This document shows positions 1 to 8,352 of a stretch of 64,000 nt of DNA, piece after piece. Source of the stretch: an uncultured Sediminibacterium sp. (GTDB lineage Bacteria > Bacteroidota > Bacteroidia > Chitinophagales > Chitinophagaceae); assembly GCF_946481145.1 (NCBI RefSeq), contig NZ_CAMLMJ010000016.1, positions 1-64,000 of the forward strand. Direction: 5' to 3'. Every line of letters begins with the position of its first letter. Positions within the stretch are counted from its first letter, which is position 1. The notes under the pieces are model-generated. The model was not told the DNA's origin and ran no database searches. It was given only the letters and a program-made list of their open reading frames with translations. Both the position numbers and the translations under genes were made by a program.

Positions 1-2360
1 TGCATGCCATGAAAGAAATGGATGATGGCCGCTTCAACAAAGTGGCAAACATCATTGGTCAGAGCATGCAATACCATCCACATGGAGATGCCAGTATCGG
101 GGATGCATTGGTGAACCTTGGTCAAAAAGATTTATTGATTGAAACCCAGGGTAACTGGGGCGATGTGCGCACTGGTGACGAGGCCGCCGCATCAAGGTAT
201 ATTGAAGCTCGTTTATCAAAATTCGCCCTCGATGTAGCTTTCAACCCCAAAACAACCACCTGGCAACTGAGTTATGATGGCCGGAAAAATGAGCCGGTTA
301 CCCTGCCCATGAAGTTTCCGTTATTGCTGGCCCAGGGAGCTGATGGTATTGCTGTAGGGTTATCTACAAAACTATTGCCACATAATTTCTGTGAACTCAT
401 AGATGCATCCATCAAATACCTAAAGGGTAAGAAGTTTGAAATATTTCCCGATTTTCAGACGGGTGGTATGATTGATGTTGCCAATTACAATGAAGGTAAA
501 CGTGGAGGCAAAGTAAGGGTTCGTGCACATATAGAAGAACTCGATAAAAAAACATTGGTAATCAGAGACGTGCCTTATGGGGTTACTACTACTCAGTTAA
601 TGGAGAGTATTACCAAAGCAAATGATCAAGGTAAAATAAAAATCAAAAAAGTTACGGATGTAACTGCGGCAGAAGTTGAAATACATATTGACCTCGCTAC
701 GGGCATTTCACCAGATATTACCATTGATGCACTTTATGCTTTCACCGATTGTGAAGTAAGTATTTCACCCAATGCCTGTGTAATTGTGGATCATAAACCA
801 CAATTTTTGGGTGTCCATGAATTGCTCAAAGTTTCTGCTGAAAATACAAAGGCACTACTCAAAAGAGAGTTGGAGATCCGACTTGCGGAACTGGAAGATA
901 AATGGCACTACACTTCGCTCGAAAAAATATTCTTTGAAGAAAAGATATATAAAGAGCTGGAACAAAAACATGCAACATGGGATGCTGTAATTGAAGCGAT
1001 CGACAAAGCATTCACGCCATTCAAGAAAAAACTCAAAAGGCCAATTGAAAGAGAAGATATATTGAAGCTTACGGAGAAACCTGTAAGAAGAATTTACCGA
1101 CTCGATATCAATGAATTGAATGAGCAGATTAAATCTATTGAAGCAGATATAAAACAGGTTCAATTTGATCTGGAACATCTTACAGATTTTGCAGTGGCTT
1201 ATTTCGAAAACCTACTTAAAAAATATGGCAAGGGCAGGGAACGTAAAACAGAGATCAAAGAATTTGATACCATACAGGTAAAACAGGTAGCCATTGCCAA
1301 TACCAAATTATACATCAACCGTTCAGAAGGTTTTATTGGTACGGGTTTAAAGAAAGATGAATTCCTGTGCGACTGTTCCGATTATGATGATATCATCGCA
1401 TTTACACGTTCCGGTACTATGAAAGTGGTAAAAGTTTCTGATAAGGTATTTATCGGGAAAGATATTCTCCATGCCGCTGTTTTTCAGAAAAATGATGAGC
1501 GTACCACCTACAACATGATATACCTTGATGGTGCCAGTGGAACTAGTTATGCCAAGCGTTTTAATGTAACCGGTATTACCCGCGATAAGGAATATGATTT
1601 AACCAAGGGCTCAGATAAAAGCAAAGTACATTATTTCACCGCTAACTTAAATGGAGAAGCGGAAGTAGTGAAAATTGTATTGAGTCCTAATTGTACGGCG
1701 AGAAATAAAGAGTTTGATTTTTATTTTGAAGAATTGGAAATCAAAGGCCGGGGAAGCATGGGTAACCAGGTGACCAAATATCCTATCAAAACAGTAAAAC
1801 TGAAAGAAGCAGGCAGAAGTACACTGGCCGGAAGAAAACTGTGGTTCGATGATAAATTCGGCCGACTGAATACAGAGGAAAAAGGTCAATACCTCGGAAG
1901 TTTTGAAGATGAAAAGTTATTGGTTGTATACCATGATGGGTCTTATGAATTAACCGATACAGAAATGACCCAGCGATTCGAACCAGAAAAAATCGCATTA
2001 ATTGAACGTTTTGATCCGGATAAGACTATCACAGCAGTTTATCTGGATAATGATAAGAAACAATATAATATCAAGCGTTTCAAAATAGAAACCAGCACGC
2101 TCAAAACCCAGTTCCTGTTTATTAAAGAAGGAGAGGGTAACCGCCTGGAAGCTGTTACTACAGAAGACGAGCCAATATTATCTGTTCAAACCGGAAAAGG
2201 TGCACAGGTTCGGAAGGCTAAATTTAAAGTGGCCAAAATGGTAGAAGTAATGGGCTGGAAAGCCGTTGGCGCCAAACTTACAGATTTCAATAAGAGCATC
2301 GAAATGGAATGGGAACAAAAATCCAAAGAAGACAATCCGCAGCAGGAGCTTTTTGAATAG
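1..2360 (+). CDS. parC: DNA topoisomerase IV subunit A, 5' end cut off by window
   Basis: This is the A subunit of a type IIA topoisomerase, which breaks and rejoins DNA and with ParE unlinks daughter chromosomes. The reading frame is open from base 3, so the start codon lies before the window; the ATG at 9 is internal. Seen: the YHPHGDASIGD segment, then AASRYIEARLS, whose Tyr (about residue 64 counted from the ATG at 9) is the family's DNA-attacking tyrosine. A coiled-coil/tower region follows, then a C-terminal beta-pinwheel. The pinwheel has a weak GyrA-box-like KGRGSMGNQV rather than the canonical box, which favours ParC over GyrA. The last residues (NPQQELFE) directly abut a word-repeat array. 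About 785 codons are present. A parE gene would be expected upstream. Confidence 0.93.
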   Translation, partial: HAMKEMDDGRFNKVANIIGQSMQYHPHGDASIGDALVNLGQKDLLIETQGNWGDVRTGDEAAASRYIEARLSKFALDVAFNPKTTTWQLSYDGRKNEPVTLPMKFPLLLAQGADGIAVGLSTKLLPHNFCELIDASIKYLKGKKFEIFPDFQTGGMIDVANYNEGKRGGKVRVRAHIEELDKKTLVIRDVPYGVTTTQLMESITKANDQGKIKIKKVTDVTAAEVEIHIDLATGISPDITIDALYAFTDCEVSISPNACVIVDHKPQFLGVHELLKVSAENTKALLKRELEIRLAELEDKWHYTSLEKIFFEEKIYKELEQKHATWDAVIEAIDKAFTPFKKKLKRPIEREDILKLTEKPVRRIYRLDINELNEQIKSIEADIKQVQFDLEHLTDFAVAYFENLLKKYGKGRERKTEIKEFDTIQVKQVAIANTKLYINRSEGFIGTGLKKDEFLCDCSDYDDIIAFTRSGTMKVVKVSDKVFIGKDILHAAVFQKNDERTTYNMIYLDGASGTSYAKRFNVTGITRDKEYDLTKGSDKSKVHYFTANLNGEAEVVKIVLSPNCTARNKEFDFYFEELEIKGRGSMGNQVTKYPIKTVKLKEAGRSTLAGRKLWFDDKFGRLNTEEKGQYLGSFEDEKLLVVYHDGSYELTDTEMTQRFEPEKIALIERFDPDKTITAVYLDNDKKQYNIKRFKIETSTLKTQFLFIKEGEGNRLEAVTTEDEPILSVQTGKGAQVRKAKFKVAKMVEVMGWKAVGAKLTDFNKSIEMEWEQKSKEDNPQQELFE

Positions 2361-2430
2361 CGAATAGTGAATTGTCAATTGTCAATGGTTAGTTTGTTTA
2401 TCATTCACCATTCACAATTGACAATTCACA
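2361..2430. repeat. Intergenic word-array inverted repeat (GAATTGTCAATTG words)
   Basis: The arms at 2367-2389 and 2407-2429 are complementary over 23 positions with one mismatch, and they are built from repeats of words such as AATTGTCAATTG. The array fills the gap between the convergent parC and the 2436-3377 gene, and its right end runs into the last codons of that gene. It could fold as a bidirectional terminator, but it has no good U-tract. Confidence 0.8.
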
Positions 2431-2435
2431 TCTGA

Positions 2436-3377
2436 CTATTCACCATTCACCCTGGCCTTTTTCTTCAACCTGATCGTGGCTGATTTATTCAGGTCGCTGG
2501 TGAGTATGAGTTCATGTCTTTTTTCACCGTCGTAAATAATCAATGCCGCTGTATTTGGGGGAATAGTGCCCAGGTTCTCAGCGAACATAGTGATCTCATT
2601 AAATTCACGGGTGCTGTCTAACAGGACGGTTTTTCGAATGGCTTTATGGTCCAGCTTTACTTTCGGAATTAATAATTGATCGTTCAGGTAAACTGACACT
2701 GAATCATAATCAATACTTCCATTATCGTATAACTGAAGTTTTAATGGTCCGCCAGATACTTCAATTTCTGTAACAAACTGTTTTTCTCTTGCTTTATAAA
2801 TGGGGTCTATTTTAATACTGTCTGCAGTTATTACAATGGGTGTTGTATCTACTGTTGTTATACTGGTATCTATTACTACTGGTATTGTTTCTGGTTCCTC
2901 TTTTGGATTAATGTTGCCTGGCAATGTATCTGATGATAAGCGGAAACGAAACTGGATAGCAGGGGTGGTGTATTTATGTGCCGCATCGGATTCAAATGCG
3001 CCATTCAAAATGGACTCTGTACGATTTACTATTAAAGTAAAATTGCCCGATAAAATGCAATCAATACCATTACTCGTACTTTTCGAGAGATAATAAATAA
3101 AGGGAATAGGTTTTAAAGTCAATAGTCTGCTATTATTGTTATACAAACCATTAACCTTTACTTTAAATAAGCTGTCGCGGAAATAGTATTGTAATTCTCC
3201 GGAAACTATCTTGCCCTTTTGCTTCAGTATAAGCTCAGCCATATAGGCACTATGTTCCCCAGCAACCATTACTTTTCCTACGCCATACCAATGTCCATTT
3301 ACCTGTTGTGCATTTGAGGACTTTTGTAAACTAAAAAGTAAAATCAGTGTATAAATTAATGGTTTTATCCGCTTCAT
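2436..3377 (-). CDS. Secreted protein of unknown function
   Basis: I do not recognise the family. The start chosen is MKRIKPLIYTLILLFSL (3377), which gives a standard Sec signal ending near SSNAQ; an ATG six codons upstream (3395) is possible. The mature part begins with a VNGHWYGVGKV segment followed by alternating beta-type sequence. Next comes a Thr/Asp/Pro-rich linker (around residues 165-195), then a C-terminal domain with ITMFAENLGTIPPNTA and LIIYDGEKRHELI. A segment of this type resembles C-terminal domains of other Bacteroidota secreted proteins, but I cannot name it. It is probably periplasmic or surface-exposed. The final codons (V-N-G-E-stop) lie inside repeat words (GGTGAATAG), so the true C-terminus seems set by the array. 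Confidence 0.75.
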   Translation of the reverse strand: MKRIKPLIYTLILLFSLQKSSNAQQVNGHWYGVGKVMVAGEHSAYMAELILKQKGKIVSGELQYYFRDSLFKVKVNGLYNNNSRLLTLKPIPFIYYLSKSTSNGIDCILSGNFTLIVNRTESILNGAFESDAAHKYTTPAIQFRFRLSSDTLPGNINPKEEPETIPVVIDTSITTVDTTPIVITADSIKIDPIYKAREKQFVTEIEVSGGPLKLQLYDNGSIDYDSVSVYLNDQLLIPKVKLDHKAIRKTVLLDSTREFNEITMFAENLGTIPPNTAALIIYDGEKRHELILTSDLNKSATIRLKKKARVNGE

Positions 3378-3469
3378 CACCCGCAAAATATTCAAAGCTG
3401 CTGAAGCAAAAACCTTAAAGTTGCTAACACTAGTGGAAAGACTTTAAATAGCGTCCAGATAGGTTAAAT

Positions 3470-3640
3470 TTGGCTGTTAGCTTTTGGCCATTAGCTGTTA
3501 GCCTTGATTGGTGCTCCATTTAGGATTTCTGCTATTTTAGAACACGAATTTTCAAGATCCATCATGATAAATCATGAAAATCTGCGTTCCTATCCTTCGC
3601 GTGCAGCCTGCAGCTTGAAGCTTGCAGCTTGCAGCTCAAT
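3470..3640. repeat. Composite intergenic repeat, copy 1 (core GCCTTGATTGGTGCT)
   Basis: This stretch between two genes has no ORF. It begins with GTTAGC/TTAGCTG words. A core at about 3501-3540 (GCCTTGATTGGTGCT, then TTTAGG and TTTCTGCTATT) comes next. A second module at 3541-3594 (AACACGAATTTT ... CATGAAAATCTGCGTTCC) follows, and the element closes with GCAGCTTGAAGCTTGCAGC words at 3604-3637. The same core occurs at 42693 and 63675 and the second module at about 42824, so this is a dispersed element. The promoter of the downstream S1 gene must lie in 3640-3728. Confidence 0.8.
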
Positions 3641-3728
3641 CCCCCACTGATAGCAATAAATCCAGCCCATATGTATAAATCTGTCCTTATCAGACAAACT
3701 AACCTATTTTTGCAGGATAAATTGTACT

Positions 3729-4577
3729 ATGGAGCAGGTTCAGGTGGGTAATTATAATACGTTAAAAGTATCCCGTAAAGTTGATTTTGGATTTTACCTT
3801 GAAGATGGGGGAGATGGTATTTTATTGCCGACCCGCTTTGCGCCAAAAGGACTTAAACCTGGAGATGAGATCACTGTATTCGTGTATCACGATTCTGACA
3901 ATCGGTTGATTGCCACCACCCAGAAAGCCAAAGCTTGCGTGGGAGAAGTGGTCAAAATGAAAGCTGTAGCAGTAACCAGGCAGGGGGCTTTTTTGGATTG
4001 GGGATTAATGAAAGATCTTTTCGTGCCTGCATCCAAACAATTAGGGGGCATGCGTGAGGGAGGGGAATACCTGGTGAAGCTCTATATAGACGAAATGACC
4101 GGAAGGGTTGCAGCCACTGAAAAGTTGGAGCAGTCGTTGAGTAATGACCAGCTAACAGTAAAAGAAATGGATCAGGTGGATCTGTTGGTCTATAGAAAAT
4201 CTGAACTCGGTTTTGTTGTAATCATCAATAACCTGCATACCGGTATTATACACCAGAATGAAATATTCGGGGATGTTCAAATTGGAGATAAACTAAAAGG
4301 TTTTGTAAAAAAGATATTACCCGGGAATAAAATAGATGTGGTACTTGGTAAGCCCGGCTTTCAGAAAGTGGAAGACGAGGCCGGAAAAATTATCCGGTTA
4401 CTTGAGGAGAACAACGGATACCTGCCTTACCATGATAAATCTGCTCCGGAAGAAATCTACGACTTCTTCGGTATGAGTAAGAAGACTTTCAAAATGACAA
4501 CCGGCAATTTGTATAAACAAAAAAGGATAGAATTTACCCAAACAGGAATTAAATTGGTAGACATGTCTACCAATTAG
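3729..4577 (+). CDS. cvfB: CvfB-like S1 RNA-binding protein
   Basis: This matches the CvfB/YitL family in length (282 residues) and architecture: an S1-like OB fold at the N-terminus (about 1-60), S1 repeats in the middle (about 70-130 and 145-210), and a C-terminal winged-helix segment (about 225-280, YDFFGMSKKTFKMTTGNLYKQ). Family members bind RNA and affect virulence or translation regulation in Firmicutes; the role in Bacteroidota is not established. The PTRFAPKGLKPGDEITVFVYHD segment is typical of the first OB domain. The stop codon overlaps the stop of the convergent gene 4574-5260 by 3 nt. It looks monocistronic. Confidence 0.85.
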   Translation: MEQVQVGNYNTLKVSRKVDFGFYLEDGGDGILLPTRFAPKGLKPGDEITVFVYHDSDNRLIATTQKAKACVGEVVKMKAVAVTRQGAFLDWGLMKDLFVPASKQLGGMREGGEYLVKLYIDEMTGRVAATEKLEQSLSNDQLTVKEMDQVDLLVYRKSELGFVVIINNLHTGIIHQNEIFGDVQIGDKLKGFVKKILPGNKIDVVLGKPGFQKVEDEAGKIIRLLEENNGYLPYHDKSAPEEIYDFFGMSKKTFKMTTGNLYKQKRIEFTQTGIKLVDMSTN

Positions 4578-5260
4578 TTGTACACCCTGTCTACATATTT
4601 GTTTTTATACTGCTGTAATACTTTAAGGAGTTGGGTTTTATAATCATCTACATTAGGCAGTAAATCGCTGTCAAGGAATGCATTTGATTGTGATGTTGTT
4701 CCGCTCGATAATAAGTATCCTCTGTTTTCTGGTCTCCTGTTTTTTGTAATTGAATCAACTACACGATTGTTGAAGCCATAAGAAGGCATATCTGTTTTTC
4801 GTTTCGTTATATAAACTGTGCTTCCTAGTTTAAACGAAAGCTGTTGATTTTTTCGGGTATGAATTAAAACAGTAAAATGAAACTCATGTGTGGCCTGGGA
4901 AAACTTGAGTCTGCCCAAAGAGCCACCGGAACTACTTGTTGAAGCAACGCCTCCATTCGGTGTATGTAAACGCTGGCTGTCGACCAGAAAGCCAATAATA
5001 AAATCAGGGTCTTCAAAACTTAAGGTTTTACCTTTTTTCAGGAAATGAAATACTTCAAAAAGTTTTCTTTGATGAAGCGGGCCTAATTTGAGCTTATCTG
5101 TTGACTCGAATGGAACAATATAAAGACTATAAGTCTTTAGTGGGTCAGTTATTTCCCTTAAAGTCCGGTAAATCTGTGCAAAGCTTGAATCATCCTGGGC
5201 ATTTGTTTGCAGATTAAACAAACAAATGAAAGAAAGAAGTATCAGGTATTTGTTTTTCAT
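4574..5260 (-). CDS. Secreted protein of unknown function, tandem paralogue B
   Basis: This 228-residue protein has a Sec signal (MKNKYLILLSFICLF ... NAQ). I recognise no domain. It is clearly paralogous to its upstream neighbour (5274-5942): both share the pattern F-x-x-x-Y-[KR]-T-x-REIT, then P-[FY]-[EG]-S, then VFHFLKKGK/VYHFLKRNK and DPDFIIG/NPDFIIG, and both end in YVDRV-[YD]-N. The genes are 13 nt apart on the same strand, so they are probably co-transcribed. The region after the FIIG block diverges most. A periplasmic or surface location is likely. Its stop overlaps that of the CvfB-like gene tail to tail. Confidence 0.75.
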   Translation of the reverse strand: MKNKYLILLSFICLFNLQTNAQDDSSFAQIYRTLREITDPLKTYSLYIVPFESTDKLKLGPLHQRKLFEVFHFLKKGKTLSFEDPDFIIGFLVDSQRLHTPNGGVASTSSSGGSLGRLKFSQATHEFHFTVLIHTRKNQQLSFKLGSTVYITKRKTDMPSYGFNNRVVDSITKNRRPENRGYLLSSGTTSQSNAFLDSDLLPNVDDYKTQLLKVLQQYKNKYVDRVYN

Positions 5261-5273
5261 ACAGACATTTTTA

Positions 5274-5942
5274 TTAGTTGTCTACTCTATCAACATAATA
5301 ATTGATAAACTTATCAAGTAGTTTAGATAATAAGGTTTTATAGTCTTCTTCCTGCATATGCAGATGGGCATACATAGGCGTTTGTGATTGTGCAACAGTT
5401 ATGGGTTGAGGTTGCGGTCTTAGTGAATAACCATTTCTACTTATTGAATCCCTTATTTCGTTAAAGGGCGTATTGGCCACCATTGTTTTTTCATGCACAA
5501 TATCGTCGCCAAGATTAAAGCGCAATTCTTTTCTTTCTTTGGTATGAATCAGAAAGTTGACCTTATAGTGGTAGGTGACTTTTATAATGTACTTATCGTA
5601 ATTCCCAAACTTGCCATCTGGTAATATTTCAGGTTCATCTATTTTCTGTTCGTCAATAAGTATGCCGATGATAAAGTCGGGGTTTTTGAAGTCTATCTCT
5701 TTATTGCGTTTTAAAAAGTGATACACTTTTGACAATCTATTTTGGTAGGTACCAGTAAGCCTTATTTTTTTTGATGATCCATAAGGAACCATGTATAAAG
5801 CATAGCTCTTTAATGAATCGGTGATCTCTCTGAAAGTTTTATAATTATCTACAAATGTATTATCGCCAGACTGTGCTGAAATAGTTTGGGTAAAGGAGAA
5901 TAGAAAAAATGCCAGTGGTAATACTTTTCTTCGCAAGGGCAT
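5274..5942 (-). CDS. Secreted protein of unknown function, tandem paralogue A
   Basis: This 222-residue protein has a signal peptide (MPLRRKVLPLAFFLFSFTQ ... SAQ). It is the first gene of a two-gene unit with 4574-5260 and its clear paralogue: NYKTFREITDSLKSYALYMV matches IYRTLREITDPLKTYSLYIV next door. The conserved elements are an N-terminal helix, the NPDFIIGILID strand, a central beta-rich part (KVNFLIHTKERKELRFNLGD) and the C-terminal YVDRVDN. The short, highly conserved C-terminus suggests a functional end rather than a linker. I recognise no catalytic motif and assign no function. Confidence 0.75.
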   Translation of the reverse strand: MPLRRKVLPLAFFLFSFTQTISAQSGDNTFVDNYKTFREITDSLKSYALYMVPYGSSKKIRLTGTYQNRLSKVYHFLKRNKEIDFKNPDFIIGILIDEQKIDEPEILPDGKFGNYDKYIIKVTYHYKVNFLIHTKERKELRFNLGDDIVHEKTMVANTPFNEIRDSISRNGYSLRPQPQPITVAQSQTPMYAHLHMQEEDYKTLLSKLLDKFINYYVDRVDN

Positions 5943-5995
5943 AATCCGGGTTTCTGGTAAAGCTTCAAATTTTATGCCAAAATATTAGAAATAAA

Positions 5996-6424
5996 CTAAT
6001 ATTTAAGCCTTTCGGTAAACCAGGTGGTATCTGTGGAGGAGCTATTGCCATTGGGTGCTTTAACAGTAGTAGTACCTACATAATAGTTGTCGGCAATTTC
6101 CTTCACTTCAAAATAAAGGAAACTGCTTTGGTAAAAAGTTTTCTCTTCTGCGGTTTTTGGCCCTGATCCTGTGAGGTAGGTAGCTACAAAGCGACAATCA
6201 CTGAGCCAGTCTAATTTCCAATAGGTAGTATCATGGGTGCTTGTGTTAATGTCTTGCTGCACCCCATTCATTCTGGTAATAATAATGTGTGCACCAGTTC
6301 GCTTACTATAACTATGAAATATTCCTTTTTTCAGTTGGGCACAATCAATGGTAGGAATCATGAAACTGGCAAGGAGTATGCCAGTAGATAGAACCAATAA
6401 ACTGTTAAACAGGCCCTTATACAT
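5996..6424 (-). CDS. Small secreted lipocalin-like protein of unknown function
   Basis: This 142-residue protein has an N-terminal hydrophobic signal (LLVLSTGILLASFMI). The mature part has C-x-x-L-K-x-G-x-F, an ITR strand, Q-x-x-I then W-x-L-D-WLSDC-R-F and a C-terminal strand. This layout (CxxLKxGxF ... Q-x-x-I ... W-x-x-DC) is one I associate with small Bacteroidota proteins that databases often mislabel as DNA topoisomerase IV. It is not a topoisomerase; it looks like a small beta-barrel protein. The two Cys in the mature part could form a disulfide. It lies 53 nt downstream of the 5274-5942 gene's start on the opposite side of a short gap, so it is probably transcribed separately. Confidence 0.65.
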   Translation of the reverse strand: MYKGLFNSLLVLSTGILLASFMIPTIDCAQLKKGIFHSYSKRTGAHIIITRMNGVQQDINTSTHDTTYWKLDWLSDCRFVATYLTGSGPKTAEEKTFYQSSFLYFEVKEIADNYYVGTTTVKAPNGNSSSTDTTWFTERLKY

Positions 6425-6519
6425 ACCATGATATTTTGGCTAAGATAAGTTGTATTGAATAGTTGGTAAAGGAAGGAATGAAATCTTAACGATGCTAACG
6501 ATTGTTAGTATGATTGCTT

Positions 6520-6527
6520 TATCTTTG
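6520..6527 (+). promoter_or_regulatory. Bacteroidota-type -7 box (TATCTTTG) for the thiolase gene
   Basis: TATCTTTG fits the TANNTTTG -7 consensus of the Bacteroidota primary sigma factor and ends 17 nt before the thiolase ATG. A TTG at 6502-6504 is the only -33 candidate, but its 15-nt spacing is shorter than usual. Confidence 0.55.
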
Positions 6528-6544
6528 CATTTCAAAATTATAAA

Positions 6545-7732
6545 ATGGCAACAAAAACTGTCTACATCGTTTCCGCTGTTCGTACGCCTATCGGTTCATT
6601 TGGTGGTAGTTTAAAAGATTTTACGGCCCCGCAACTTGGTGCTATCGTTATAAAGGCCGCTGTGGAGAGAGCGGGTATTCAGTCTGCCGATGTACAGGAA
6701 GTTTTAATGGGTTGCGTAATACAGGCCAATACAGGTCAGGCGCCCGCCAGACAAGCCGCTAAGTTTGCTGGCTTGCCTGATTCAGTGATATGTACTACGG
6801 TGAATAAGGTTTGTGCAAGTGGAATGAAAGCCATATCCCAGGGTGCACAGGCTATTTTATTAGGGGATGCCGATATTGTAGTGGCTGGAGGAATGGAGAG
6901 TATGAGTAATGTGCCATTTTACTCTGGCAACCTTCGTTGGGGAAATAAATATGGTAATGTTCAAATGATAGATGGATTGGCAAAAGACGGACTTACAGAC
7001 GTGTATCATAACTATGCCATGGGTAATGCTGCTGAATTATGTGCCAAGGAATGTAATATCTCACGAGAGGCGCAAGATGCATTTGCTATTGAAAGTTATA
7101 CCAGAAGTCAGGCAGCCTGGAACAATGGTTCTTTTGAAGCAGAAGTAGTGCCGGTATCTATTCCCCAGAGAAAAGGTGATCCGATATTGTTTAATAAAGA
7201 TGAAGACGCTTTTAATGTAAAATTCGATAAGATACCTGAATTAAAACCTGCTTTTATAAAAGACGGTACCGTTACTGCGGCAAATGCCTCAACCATGAAC
7301 GATGGGGCAGCAGCAGTGGTATTAATGAGTAAGGAAAAAGCAGATGCAATGGGCATTAAACCTCTTGCTGTTATTCGAAGTTATGCGGATGCAGAGCAGG
7401 CACCGGAATGGTTTACTACAACTCCTTCGCTCGCTTTGCCAAAAGCGGTGGACAAGGCTGGACTTACCATGAACGATATTGATTTTGTTGAATTGAATGA
7501 AGCCTTCTCTGTTGTGGGGATAGCCAATATCCAAAAAATGAACCTAGATGCCGCCAAAGTAAATGTACATGGCGGTGCGGTGTCTTTAGGACATCCACTT
7601 GGTTGCAGTGGAGCAAGAATCATTGTTACACTTGTTCATGTACTGAAACAGAAAGGTGGCAAAATCGGAGCAGCCGGTATTTGTAACGGAGGTGGTGGAG
7701 CCAGCGCAATGGTTATAGAAAATTGCGCATAA
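6545..7732 (+). CDS. Acetyl-CoA C-acetyltransferase (thiolase)
   Basis: This is a thiolase of the degradative/biosynthetic acetoacetyl-CoA type. It condenses two acetyl-CoA or cleaves 3-ketoacyl-CoA. Its 395 residues are the usual length. Seen: N-terminal IVSAVRTPIGSFGG; the acylated cysteine in NKVCASGMKA (about residue 90); the NEAFSVV block; GGAVSLGHPLGCSGARI with the catalytic His; and the C-terminal active-site Cys in GICNGGGGAS. All catalytic residues are present. It is followed after 6 nt by a GNAT gene, so the two are probably one transcript. Whether it serves beta-oxidation or acetoacetate metabolism cannot be told from the window, as no other fatty-acid gene is adjacent. Confidence 0.93.
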   Translation: MATKTVYIVSAVRTPIGSFGGSLKDFTAPQLGAIVIKAAVERAGIQSADVQEVLMGCVIQANTGQAPARQAAKFAGLPDSVICTTVNKVCASGMKAISQGAQAILLGDADIVVAGGMESMSNVPFYSGNLRWGNKYGNVQMIDGLAKDGLTDVYHNYAMGNAAELCAKECNISREAQDAFAIESYTRSQAAWNNGSFEAEVVPVSIPQRKGDPILFNKDEDAFNVKFDKIPELKPAFIKDGTVTAANASTMNDGAAAVVLMSKEKADAMGIKPLAVIRSYADAEQAPEWFTTTPSLALPKAVDKAGLTMNDIDFVELNEAFSVVGIANIQKMNLDAAKVNVHGGAVSLGHPLGCSGARIIVTLVHVLKQKGGKIGAAGICNGGGGASAMVIENCA

Positions 7733-7738
7733 ACCATT

Positions 7739-8263
7739 ATGAATATTACCATACGCAAAGCAGACGAAAAGGATGCCGGACTTATAGCCGCTATAAGTCG
7801 TGAGACTTTCTTCGACACATTTGCAGCAGATAATAGTGCGGCAGATATGGAAATGTTTATGGAAGAACAGTTTTCCATTTCAAAGCTGGAAGCAGAAGTG
7901 TATGATGAAGAAAATAAGTTCTTCCTTGCTTATGATGGTGATTTACCTGTAGGGTATTTTAAATTAAAGCACGACTCACACGCAGATTTACCACCATCGC
8001 TTCCTGCCATTGAATTGAGTCGCTTCTATGCACGTAAAAACAGCATTGGAAAAGGCGTCGGAAAAGCCATGATGCAGTTTGCCCTGAAAATGGCCGCAGC
8101 TATGAATGGAAAAATAGTTTGGCTTGGCGTATTTGAAAAAAATACAAGAGCCATTAAATTCTATGAGTCATTTGGCTTTCGAAAATTCTCAACCCAAAAA
8201 TTCATCCTCGGCAATGATATCCAGAATGACTGGGTGATGAAAAGAGAGGTGAGTGGTGAATAG
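7739..8263 (+). CDS. GNAT family N-acetyltransferase
   Basis: This 174-residue protein has the GNAT fold. The N-terminus is ITIRKADEKDAGLIAAI, the acetyl-CoA-binding motif A is around ELSRFYARKNSIGKGVGKAMMQFAL (R/K-x-x-G-x-G-K/A), and the last strand is NTRAIKFYESFGFRKF. It probably acetylates a small molecule or protein amine; the substrate is unknown. The start is 6 nt after the thiolase stop, which implies co-transcription. The last codons (E-V-S-G-E-stop) are encoded by repeat words (GTGAGTGGTGAATAG) of the following array, so the C-terminal tail is probably not under strong selection. Confidence 0.88.
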   Translation: MNITIRKADEKDAGLIAAISRETFFDTFAADNSAADMEMFMEEQFSISKLEAEVYDEENKFFLAYDGDLPVGYFKLKHDSHADLPPSLPAIELSRFYARKNSIGKGVGKAMMQFALKMAAAMNGKIVWLGVFEKNTRAIKFYESFGFRKFSTQKFILGNDIQNDWVMKREVSGE

Positions 8264-8352
8264 TGGGTAGGTTTTCAAATTCAAAATTCAAAATTCAAAA
8301 TTCATAAATCAGAGATCAGCGATCAGCGATCAGAAATCTGCTTTCTGCTATA
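8250..8352. repeat. Intergenic word array (AAATTCAAAATTC and GATCAGCGATCAG words)
   Basis: Tandem AATTCAAA words (8275-8305) are followed by ATCAGCGATCAG words (8306-8338) and CTGCT words. The array lies between the convergent GNAT and SDR genes. Both of their stop codons fall inside words (GTGAATAG on the left, AGACTATAGCAG on the minus strand on the right). Confidence 0.75.
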
